Of a stretch of 6,151 nt of DNA, positions 1-5,689 are shown piece by piece. The notes below the pieces were generated by a model, which saw only the letters and a program-made list of their open reading frames with translations, was not told the DNA's origin and ran no database searches. Source of the stretch: an uncultured Spirochaetota bacterium (GTDB taxonomy: Bacteria; Spirochaetota; UBA4802; UBA5368); the NCBI GenBank assembly GCA_937864375.1, contig CALMJO010000441.1, positions 1 to 6,151 on the forward strand, read 5' to 3'. Every line of letters begins with the position of its first letter. Within the stretch, counting starts at the first letter, position 1. Both the position numbers and the translations under genes were made by a program.

Positions 1-32
1 CCCGCAACAGTCAGCACGCGCGCCTTTGCCAT
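1..32 (-). CDS. Partial gene start, possibly phosphomethylpyrimidine kinase ThiD
   Basis: Only the first ten codons lie in the window; the gene runs off the left edge. They read MAKARVLTVA, followed by two bases (GG) that would open a glycine codon. The ATG is preceded by GGAGG (43 to 39, minus strand) at a 6-nt spacing, and lies one nucleotide beyond the TGA of rmuC, so the two are very likely co-transcribed and perhaps translationally coupled. The pattern LTVAG resembles the N-terminal beta strand of ThiD kinases (E. coli ThiD has ALTIAG near its start), which phosphorylate hydroxymethylpyrimidine in thiamine synthesis. Ten residues are too few to be sure: the start and ribosome-binding site are solid, the ThiD name is a guess. 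Confidence 0.5.
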   Translation of the reverse strand, partial: MAKARVLTVA

Positions 33-33
33 T

Positions 34-1350
34 TCATTCCTCCGTGTCCCCGCCCGTGAGCGCGCCGGCCCGGCCGTCCGGCATCTCCTGGACCTTTTTG
101 AGCTTCTTTTCTATGGTGCGGCTTTTCCGCGCCGCGTCCTCGATGGTGGAGCTCGCCTCGTGCAGCTTCTGCCTCGTCTTCTCCAGCACGTCGCCGAACT
201 TCCCGAACTCGCTCTTCACCGCGGCAAGGAGCGCCCACACCTCGCCCGAGCGCTTCTCGATCGCGAGCGTGCGGAACCCCATCTGAAGGCTGTTTAACAG
301 CGCCGCGAGCGTGGTGGGCCCGGCGATGATCACGCGGTATTCGCGCTGCAGGAGGTCGGCGAGTCCAGGACGGCGCAGCGCTTCGGCGTACAGTCCCTCG
401 GTGGGAAGGTACATGATGCCAAAGTCGGTCGTGTGCGGGGGTTCGATGTACTTGTCGCGTATGTCCTTCGCGCTTGCCTTGAGGCGAATCTCCAGGCCTC
501 TGCCCGCCTCCTCGGCCGCCCTCGCGTTCGCGGCCTCCTGCGCCTCCAGGAGGCGCTGGTAGTCCTCGGACGGAAACTTCGCGTCCATGGGGAGCCACAC
601 CTGCCCCTCCCCGCCCCCGTCGCGTCCGGGAAGCCTGATCGCGAACTCAACCCGCTCGCGGGTGTCGGGCCTGGTGATCACGTTGGTTTCGTACTGTCCC
701 GGCGCGAGGATCTGCTCGAGGAGCGCCCCCAGCTGGATCTCGCCCCAGGTCCCGCGCGACTTCACGTTGGTGAGCACCCTTTTCAGATCATCGACGCCCG
801 ACGCCAGCTTCTGCATTTCGCCCAGTCCCCGGTGCACCATCTCCAGCCGCTCGCTCACGAGCCTGAAGGATTCGCCCAGGCGCTTTTCGAGCGTGGAATG
901 GAGCTTTTCGTCCACCGTGGCGCGCATCTGTTCGAGCTTCCGGGCATTGTCCTCCTGGAGCAGTTTCATCCGCTCGTCGATCGTCGCGCGCATGCGCTCC
1001 ATCCGGGACTCGTTCGACTCGGTGAGCGCGGCGAGCTGTTTCGAGAAGGTGTCCAGCTGTCCCTTCTGGAGGGTCGCGATCTGGGCCAGGCGCGCGAGAG
1101 TGGATTCGCCAAGCCTGGCGACGGCGTCGCCCATCTCTTCGCGGCCAAGCTTCCCCGTGGAGGCGGCCTCACTGCGGGCGCGGGCGAGCTCCTCCTTCAC
1201 GGCGCGCTCGAAGCGCTCCTGGGCGGACTCGAGCGCCCTGAAGCGGGGCTCGTAGTCGGCCCCCTGCCGTGCGCGCGACATTGACACGATCTGAAGCAGG
1301 AGCACGACTGCGAGCATCGCCAGGAGCGCCATGACCAGGTATTCAATCAT
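34..1350 (-). CDS. rmuC: RmuC family protein, predicted membrane-anchored nuclease
   Basis: The 438-residue product is close to the usual RmuC length (E. coli about 475). Residues 3-24 form one hydrophobic N-terminal anchor. Residues about 35-190 are charged, heptad-like and predicted coiled coil. The RmuC core follows at about 195-400, with the family signatures WGEIQLG (202-208), WLPMDAKFP (252-260), KYIEPPHTTDF (300-310), a YLPTEGLYAEAL block (314-325), and AGPTTLAALLNSLQMGF (343-359). The core is related to PD-(D/E)XK nucleases, and the DAKFP strand would carry catalytic acidic and lysine residues. In E. coli, rmuC loss raises inversion between short inverted repeats, and homologues have been linked to defence against mobile DNA. 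The ATG at 1350 has GGAGA (1361 to 1357) six nucleotides upstream. The next minus-strand gene starts one nucleotide past the stop. Family assignment is firm; the cellular role here is inferred. Confidence 0.95.
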   Translation of the reverse strand: MIEYLVMALLAMLAVVLLLQIVSMSRARQGADYEPRFRALESAQERFERAVKEELARARSEAASTGKLGREEMGDAVARLGESTLARLAQIATLQKGQLDTFSKQLAALTESNESRMERMRATIDERMKLLQEDNARKLEQMRATVDEKLHSTLEKRLGESFRLVSERLEMVHRGLGEMQKLASGVDDLKRVLTNVKSRGTWGEIQLGALLEQILAPGQYETNVITRPDTRERVEFAIRLPGRDGGGEGQVWLPMDAKFPSEDYQRLLEAQEAANARAAEEAGRGLEIRLKASAKDIRDKYIEPPHTTDFGIMYLPTEGLYAEALRRPGLADLLQREYRVIIAGPTTLAALLNSLQMGFRTLAIEKRSGEVWALLAAVKSEFGKFGDVLEKTRQKLHEASSTIEDAARKSRTIEKKLKKVQEMPDGRAGALTGGDTEE

Positions 1351-1653
1351 CGGGAATCTCCATCGATTGTCTCTTTTTCGAAACGGCTTCGATATTTCCT
1401 GTCTTCCAGTGTCGAGTCATACCGGTGGGGGCGGGTTTCTTCAACCCTTTTTCTGGTCCGGAACAAATCCTTGCTACACCGGCCCTGCCGCGATTCCACA
1501 AACGCGCCGTATTCCCCCATGCGCAGTGAAAAAAAATTGTTTTTACATTCTCCGCTCCGGCATGTAGGCTGATCATGTGTCGTTCATACCGGCAGGCACG
1601 CGAATAATCCACCGGCCCGACCGGCAGAAAGTGCGGACGTGAGGGGAAGGCCC
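1351..1653. other. Divergent intergenic region between rmuC and the membrane-protein gene
   Basis: This stretch of about 300 bases has no convincing gene. Open frames on both strands here lack a Shine-Dalgarno sequence and recognisable protein character. It is richer in A+T than its flanks, with an A8 run (1529-1536) followed by a T-rich stretch to 1544. Toward the plus-strand gene, TTTACA (1542-1547) lies 17 nt before TAGGCT (1565-1570), a weak promoter candidate. ACCGGC occurs three times at 1588, 1611 and 1620, the first and last extended to ACCGGCAG; this may be chance in GC-rich DNA. The rmuC promoter candidate is listed separately. Confidence 0.5.
1416..1444 (-). promoter_or_regulatory. 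Candidate sigma-70 type promoter for rmuC
   Basis: On the minus strand, TTGAAG (1444 to 1439) and TATGAC (1421 to 1416) are separated by exactly 17 nucleotides, each matching four of six consensus bases. Transcription would begin near 1409, leaving a leader of about 58 bases before the rmuC ATG. Spacing and location fit well, but the hexamers are imperfect and this is prediction by eye. Confidence 0.4.
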
Positions 1654-2220
1654 ATGAATGCACCGGATTTCAGGAAACGCTTCGTATACCCGGCGGGAGC
1701 CGTGTTCGTCCTCATGCTGGTATCGTGGGCGGGCTATTTTGGCTCCCGCCGCATAGAAAACGCGGCGCTCCACCAGGCGCTCGCGATGGTTTTTGGGACG
1801 ACCTATTTCCTGTCGATCGCCCTCGGAACGCTCTACGTGTACACGGTCACCTACCTCAGGGGCGCAACGCTCCGCGGGAGAATTCTCGCATCGACGGTCA
1901 CCCCTTTCATCTGGATGACGAAGGAATCCCTGGCCCTCCTGGTCTCCTACGGTCCCCTGCAGTGTCTGTACTATTACCTCAACCCGCTCAATTTCTGGCT
2001 CGTGTGCTTCATGACGTTCGAGATGGGTATCGCGACGCTGGCCGTGCGGTGGGTTCTCCGCCGGCGCGGCGAACCGGTCCGGGTGTTCAGCGGGAGCGCC
2101 TTCGCAACGGTCCTCGTGAGCCTCGCGCTCGTGGTCGCCGCGTTCGCGTGGGGCAAGGGAGAAAATCTCTACACGATCTTCCTCGCGGGATTTCGCTTTT
2201 TCTTTGGTCCTGGAAACTAG
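1654..2220 (+). CDS. Multi-pass inner-membrane protein of unknown function
   Basis: The predicted product is 188 residues with four or five membrane spans, roughly at 11-29, 42-64, 111-135 and 147-166, plus a less hydrophobic possible span at 77-100. A basic cluster (VLRRRGEPVR, 134-143) follows the 111-135 span, suggesting a cytoplasmic loop. The frame also opens at GTG 1639, but ATG 1654 is preferred because the purine-rich AGGGGAAGG (1642-1650) lies just upstream of it and would be inside the longer version. I do not recognise the family and see no catalytic motif. The sulfatase gene starts 29 nt after the stop on the same strand with no obvious terminator between, so the two are probably one transcript; a role linked to envelope glycan or sulfate-ester metabolism is possible but unsupported by the protein itself. 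Confidence 0.75.
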   Translation: MNAPDFRKRFVYPAGAVFVLMLVSWAGYFGSRRIENAALHQALAMVFGTTYFLSIALGTLYVYTVTYLRGATLRGRILASTVTPFIWMTKESLALLVSYGPLQCLYYYLNPLNFWLVCFMTFEMGIATLAVRWVLRRRGEPVRVFSGSAFATVLVSLALVVAAFAWGKGENLYTIFLAGFRFFFGPGN

Positions 2221-2249
2221 GCCGCGACGGTCACGAAGGAGGCGGGACG

Positions 2250-3716
2250 ATGAAACCTGGAAAACACGGCGCTGCCCGGGACGGCCTGAGCCGGAGGGAT
2301 CTGCTGGCGCGCGCGGGAAGCGCGGCCGCCGCGGGCGTGCTGGGCGTCGCCCTGCCCGAGTTCGCCCGAAGCCTTGTCGCCGACGCCGCGGCCAGGCCCA
2401 ATATCATCTTCATACTCGGCGACAACCACCGCGCCGACGCCCTGGGATGCGCCGGCCACCCGTTCATCAGGACGCCCGGCATGGATCGGCTCGCGCGCGA
2501 GGGAGTGCGGTTCGAGCACGCATTCAACACGACATCGCTGTGCACTCCCGCGAGGGCAAGCATCCTGACCGGGGCCTATGCGCACAACCACGGCGTCCAG
2601 AACAATCACATGCCCTGGAATTACCGGATGCCCACGTTCCTTGAGTTCCTCAGTCGGAACGGGTACGCAACCGCGTTCATCGGGAAATGGCACATGCCCG
2701 GCGGGGACGCGCTCCCCGACCTCCCCTTCCTGGACCTCTTCGCGTCGTATACCTACCGCGAGGGACAGGGCTCGTACTTCGACTGTCCCTTCATCGTGAA
2801 CGGGAAGGACGTGCCCTCGAGAAAGGAGTACATCTCCGAGGAGGCGACCGACTACGCCATCGAGTTCCTGGAGGGCAGGCACGTCCGTGCGGAAAACGCG
2901 GGCAAGCCCTTCTGCCTCTACCTGTCGCACCGTCCGGCGCACCCGCCCTTCGCGTCCCCCAGGGGGATCGCCGGCATGTATGACGACGCCGACGTCGCCT
3001 CGGTGCTCCCGCGGGTGGTGGATCCCTGGTGGTTCGGGAAGACGAACCGGAACGTGTTCCAGGGCATCATGATGGGCTCGTACTGCGACCAGTACAGGAA
3101 ATACTGCGAGACGATCACGGCCATGGACCGCGAGATCGAGCGGCTGCTGGGAGCCGTGGACCGCATGGGTCTCCGGGACAACACCGTGGTCATGTACATG
3201 AGCGACAACGGACATTCCTGGGGAGAGCACGAGCTGCACGGGATCCGCGAGAGCTACGAGCAGGTGATACGCGTGCCGCTCATCGTGAGGGCGCCCCGGC
3301 TGGTCGCGGACCCGGGCTCGACGCGCGCGGCAATGGCGACGAGCATCGACGTGGCCCCCACGATCCTCGAGCTCGCCGGCGCGCCCCTTCCCGGTGCGAT
3401 GGACGGACGGAGCCTCGTGCCGCACATCAGGGACGCGCGGGTCCCCGGCCGCAGGGCCTGGCTCCTCGAGTTCTGGCACTATTTCCCGGAACCCACTCCC
3501 ACCTATGCGGGGGTGCGCACCGAGCGCTACAAGTACGTGGAATTTTCAAGGTGGAGAAAGCCCTGGCTCTTCGATTTGCAAAGCGATCCCGGGGAGGAAC
3601 GGAACCTGCACGGAACGACCGAGGGGGACCGACTGGAGCCCCGGCTGAAGGCGCTCCTCGAAAAATTGAAGGCCGGGCGGAAGGACGTCGATCAGGACGC
3701 GGACGCCGACCTCTAG
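2250..3716 (+). CDS. Tat-exported sulfatase, S1 (formylglycine) type
   Basis: The 488-residue product hydrolyses sulfate esters, to judge from its family. A twin-arginine signal is visible: SRRDLL (14-19), an alanine-rich hydrophobic stretch to about 35, and a likely cleavage near A48. The alkaline-phosphatase-like fold follows: PNIIFILGDN (50-59) with metal ligand D58, the sulfatase signature LCTPAR (97-102) whose C98 would become formylglycine, GKWH (145-148), SHRPAHPPF (226-234), SDNG (318-321), and a C-terminal VRTERYKYVEF (422-432) with LFDLQSDPGEERNL (440-453). The usual second metal-site Asp is N59, and the usual lysine after GEHELHG (325-331) is I332 followed by R333. ATG 2250 is chosen because AAGGAGG (2236-2242) sits seven nt upstream; the in-frame extension back to 1725 overlaps the preceding gene. 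Tat export implies cofactor maturation in the cytoplasm first. Subfamily and substrate cannot be read from sequence; no maturase gene is in the window. Confidence 0.92.
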   Translation: MKPGKHGAARDGLSRRDLLARAGSAAAAGVLGVALPEFARSLVADAAARPNIIFILGDNHRADALGCAGHPFIRTPGMDRLAREGVRFEHAFNTTSLCTPARASILTGAYAHNHGVQNNHMPWNYRMPTFLEFLSRNGYATAFIGKWHMPGGDALPDLPFLDLFASYTYREGQGSYFDCPFIVNGKDVPSRKEYISEEATDYAIEFLEGRHVRAENAGKPFCLYLSHRPAHPPFASPRGIAGMYDDADVASVLPRVVDPWWFGKTNRNVFQGIMMGSYCDQYRKYCETITAMDREIERLLGAVDRMGLRDNTVVMYMSDNGHSWGEHELHGIRESYEQVIRVPLIVRAPRLVADPGSTRAAMATSIDVAPTILELAGAPLPGAMDGRSLVPHIRDARVPGRRAWLLEFWHYFPEPTPTYAGVRTERYKYVEFSRWRKPWLFDLQSDPGEERNLHGTTEGDRLEPRLKALLEKLKAGRKDVDQDADADL

Positions 3717-3773
3717 CACGGGGCCGCGGAGCGGCGCACCGGGATGTGCGTTATGCGACATTTGACCCGCCTT

Positions 3774-3806
3774 GCACCCCCCCGGCGATTCATGCGCGCC
3801 GGGTGC
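3774..3806. terminator. Bulged GC-rich hairpin between convergent genes, possible terminator
   Basis: GCACCC (3774-3779) pairs with GGGTGC (3801-3806), and GGCG (3784-3787) pairs with CGCC (3797-3800); four cytosines (3780-3783) bulge out and the loop is nine bases. The ten-pair stem lies between two genes that end toward each other, where a two-way terminator is expected. There is no T-run on either side, so it is not a classic intrinsic terminator. Confidence 0.35.
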
Positions 3807-3836
3807 GAGCGGGGAAATGATGCGCGCCTTCGCGTC

Positions 3837-4418
3837 CTAGCGTTCCACAAAGGCGGCGAACCGCTCCAGGTCATGCCGCGACAGCGCGATCGTCACCGCC
3901 TCGTCGCCCGCCTGCACGCTCATCCGGGCCTCGCGCGCGCGCATAAGCGCGTCGCGCACCGCGTCGTCGATCGCTATAGTGCCCGTGAGGAACCAGGTAT
4001 AGCGCATTCTCTTTTCGAAGCTCCCGGGCGGCTGCGTGCGGCCGTCCTCCGCCGCCTTCAGCTCCCCGGCGGGCAGCGTCGCCCGGCGCGTCCGGGCGTC
4101 CGTTACCTCCAGGTCGAATACGCCCTCATCGAGCGCGAGCCTGCAGCGCCCGCCCAGCCGCGCCGGATGATTGGAACCGACCTTCACCTGGAACTTAAGG
4201 CTGCCGGCGCCTCCCGGCGTCTTTTCAAGGATGCAGGTAAGTCCCACCGTACGCATGCAGGAGGTACCCTCGGCGCAGAAAAAGCTCTCGTACCATGTGA
4301 CGACCGCCGGTTCGCGCGGACCTTCCGCGGGACGCGGGGCTGAACAGGCATGCAGCGCAAGCACGGCGATGCAGAGCGCCGCGGCGGAAAGAAAAATCAT
4401 GGCCTTCGCGTTCCTCAC
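3837..4418 (-). CDS. Predicted lipoprotein of unknown function
   Basis: The 193-residue product begins with a clear lipoprotein signal: positive residues R2 and K5, a hydrophobic stretch (about 7-21), and the lipobox LHAC (22-25), so C25 would be lipidated after cleavage. A proline-rich linker (27-37) follows, then a globular, mixed-charge domain with cysteines at 48, 54, 62 and 92 that could form disulfides in the periplasm. I recognise no domain. The start is GTG at 4418, chosen because GGAGAGG lies six nt upstream; an internal ATG at 4400 has a poorer ribosome-binding site and would lose R2 and K5. The GTG directly follows the TAG of the upstream gene with no bases between, so the two are almost certainly translated from one mRNA. 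Serine rather than aspartate at +2 suggests outer-membrane sorting if E. coli rules apply. Export is well supported; function is unknown. Confidence 0.8.
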   Translation of the reverse strand: MRNAKAMIFLSAAALCIAVLALHACSAPRPAEGPREPAVVTWYESFFCAEGTSCMRTVGLTCILEKTPGGAGSLKFQVKVGSNHPARLGGRCRLALDEGVFDLEVTDARTRRATLPAGELKAAEDGRTQPPGSFEKRMRYTWFLTGTIAIDDAVRDALMRAREARMSVQAGDEAVTIALSRHDLERFAAFVER

Positions 4419-4763
4419 CTAGCGCCTCTCCATGGGCTTCATCACGAATCGAATCTCCTTATTGTCCGGGTCCGGGGAATAATACCGGTATCCGGTGCTG
4501 GGTCCGCAGTCCGGATCCGAATAATGGGAACCGAGCGACGCGGCATAAACCATGATCCCGTGGCGGGATCCGTCGTTTAGGCAGATACAGATTATGCCGG
4601 TCTTTTGCGTTTTCACGTCCGTCAGGCAACCGCCGCATACCCCTGCGGGAAACGGGATCTTCGCATCATCGGGCTTCGCATGTGCGTCGGCGATCATCAG
4701 GAACGCGCTCACGAGGAACAGGGCTGTCAGGGGATCCTCCTTGGTACGCGGACAGGCAATCAC
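4419..4763 (-). CDS. Small exported cysteine-rich protein of unknown function
   Basis: The longest reading, from GTG 4763, gives 114 residues. A hydrophobic signal-like stretch (12-25) ends in AHA (27-29), a plausible signal-peptidase site. The mature part of about 85 residues carries C43 and C46 in a CGGC motif, C59 and C61 in CIC, and C86, a pattern that could bind a metal or form disulfides; the sequence after C46 is otherwise unfamiliar. The start is uncertain: GTG 4763 has no good Shine-Dalgarno sequence, whereas a full AAGGAGG (4742 to 4736) sits five nt before an in-frame CTG at 4730, which would give 103 residues with a signal peptide beginning directly at the hydrophobic core. The stop abuts the GTG of the lipoprotein gene, so the two form an operon. 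A weak TATTTA (4779 to 4774) could be its -10 element. No family was recognised. Confidence 0.65.
   Translation of the reverse strand: MIACPRTKEDPLTALFLVSAFLMIADAHAKPDDAKIPFPAGVCGGCLTDVKTQKTGIICICLNDGSRHGIMVYAASLGSHYSDPDCGPSTGYRYYSPDPDNKEIRFVMKPMERR
4736..4742 (-). promoter_or_regulatory. Strong Shine-Dalgarno inside the 5' end of the cysteine-rich gene
   Basis: AAGGAGG is a perfect match to the ribosomal anti-Shine-Dalgarno core. It lies seven codons inside the frame that opens at GTG 4763 and five nt before in-frame CTG 4730. No ATG, GTG or TTG in this frame lies at a usable distance after it; the next, GTG 4712, is 23 nt away. It therefore argues for a rare CTG start. Confidence 0.5.
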
Positions 4764-4844
4764 GACATGAGCCTAAATACAACACTTTCTGCGGTTTCGT
4801 GCGCGGTTTCCGGCGGGCTCGGCGCTTCGCTACGGATTAATGTC

Positions 4845-4850
4845 TTGACA
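4845..4850 (+). promoter_or_regulatory. Consensus -35 hexamer upstream of the transporter genes
   Basis: TTGACA is a perfect sigma-70 -35 hexamer on the plus strand, 62 nt before the adaptor ATG. The position 17 nt downstream reads GCGTGT, which is not a -10 element; the nearest AT-rich candidate, TTAAAT (4873-4878), would need a 22-nt spacer. The promoter may need an activator, may be unusual, or the hexamer may be chance. Confidence 0.3.
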
Positions 4851-4869
4851 GAAACGGCCCGCAGATGGC

Positions 4870-4912
4870 GTGTTAAATGGTTATTTAAATTTATTAAATG
4901 AACGTTTAACAC
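4870..4912. repeat. AT-rich 43-base imperfect inverted repeat touching the adaptor start codon
   Basis: GTGTTAAA (4870-4877) is perfectly complementary to TTTAACAC (4905-4912). Inside, GTT (4880-4882) pairs with AAC (4901-4903), and ATTTAA (4883-4888) pairs with TTAAAT (4894-4899) around the five-base loop ATTTA. That makes 17 pairs interrupted only by a TG/G internal loop and one bulged G (4900). The right arm ends at the base before the ATG. It could be a repressor operator or an mRNA hairpin at the start codon. It stands out as AT-rich in GC-rich surroundings. Confidence 0.7.
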
Positions 4913-5686
4913 ATGAAAAAACAAACCAGGCTCATCCTCTACGCCTCCGGGGGGCTCGTCATTCTCCTCGTGCTCATCAGGCTCATCGCCGGGGGAAACT
5001 CCCCCCACGTAAAGCCCAGGACCGGTCCCATCGTCGAGGCCATCTACGCGCTGGGGACGGTGAAGTCGGACAGCGTCTACACACTTAAAATGGGCATACC
5101 CGCGACCATACGGCGGCTTTCGGTGAGCGAGGGACAGGCGATCGCCAAGGGCGCCCCGCTCGCCATGACCGAATCGGGCGCCTCGTTCTACGCGCCCTTT
5201 CCCGGCACGGTGACCAGGCTGCACTGCGAGGAAGGCGAGGTGGTCATCACCGGCCAGCCCGTGCTCACCATGATGGACCTGGGGCGCACCTACATCCAGG
5301 TCTCACTCGACCAGAACGCGGCGCTGCGCGTCCGTCGCGGCCAGAAGGCCGAGCTCTCCGTGGAAACCATGCGCGGCACCAGGCTCACGGGCTCCGTGGA
5401 GAGCATCTATCCGTCCGCGGGCCAGTTCCTCGCGCGCATCGGCGTCGCGAAGATGCCCGCCGAGGTCCTGCCCGACATGACCGCCGACGTGGCAATCGAG
5501 GTCGCGCGCAGGGAAGAGGCGCTGCTCGTCCCCCTTGCCGCCGTGAAAGACGGGATGGTGTCGCTCAGGCGCGAGGGGAAGACCCTGCAGGTGAAACCGG
5601 TCCTTGGCGCGATCGATGGCGCATGGGCCGAGGTGACCGACGGCTCGGTGAAGCCTGCCGACGACATCCTCATGCCCCGGGAGTAG
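4913..5686 (+). CDS. Short periplasmic adaptor (membrane fusion) protein lacking the alpha-hairpin
   Basis: The 257-residue product has a single N-terminal membrane anchor (about 8-26, after KK at 2-3) and a periplasmic body like HlyD/MacA adaptors. Lipoyl half-motif one spans about 60-85 (IRRLSVSEGQAIAKG, 66-80) and half-motif two about 91-122 (YAPFPGTVTRLHCEEGEVV, 93-111). A beta-barrel domain (about 125-197) and a membrane-proximal domain (about 200-257) follow. Typical adaptors have 350-400 residues, with a long helical hairpin inserted between the lipoyl halves to meet a TolC-like channel; here only about six residues (MTESGA) join them. The ATG has no Shine-Dalgarno sequence and directly follows the inverted repeat. 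The ABC permease gene begins three nt after the stop, so the two proteins should act together in one envelope transporter. Family and architecture are well supported; the cargo is unknown. Confidence 0.88.
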   Translation: MKKQTRLILYASGGLVILLVLIRLIAGGNSPHVKPRTGPIVEAIYALGTVKSDSVYTLKMGIPATIRRLSVSEGQAIAKGAPLAMTESGASFYAPFPGTVTRLHCEEGEVVITGQPVLTMMDLGRTYIQVSLDQNAALRVRRGQKAELSVETMRGTRLTGSVESIYPSAGQFLARIGVAKMPAEVLPDMTADVAIEVARREEALLVPLAAVKDGMVSLRREGKTLQVKPVLGAIDGAWAEVTDGSVKPADDILMPRE

Positions 5687-5689
5687 CGC

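Noticed and set aside
433..1284. A 283-codon plus-strand open frame opposite rmuC
   Set aside because: It is the mirror of the RmuC coding frame, rich in L, H, R and G, and shows no recognisable domain.
1525..1547. A-run and T-run near 1529-1544 as an intrinsic terminator
   Set aside because: The possible stem is A-U/G-U only and no gene ends nearby on either strand.
1588..1627. Repeated ACCGGC motifs as an operator or repeat array
   Set aside because: Only three short copies at uneven spacing (23 and 9 bases); chance is likely at this GC content.
1343..1663. Open frames on both strands in the rmuC upstream region (minus 1343-1663, plus 1331-1567)
   Set aside because: Neither has a convincing ribosome-binding site or protein-like composition, and the minus-strand one overlaps the rmuC start and promoter candidate.
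1725..2249. In-frame N-terminal extension of the sulfatase by 175 codons
   Set aside because: It overlaps the membrane-protein gene in another frame and precedes a complete Tat signal; ATG 2250 has an ideal Shine-Dalgarno.
2217..3479. A 420-codon open frame on the minus strand across the sulfatase gene
   Set aside because: It is antisense to a clear sulfatase, has low-complexity R/H/V-rich composition without a fold-like pattern, and no ribosome-binding site; long shadow frames are usual in GC-rich DNA.
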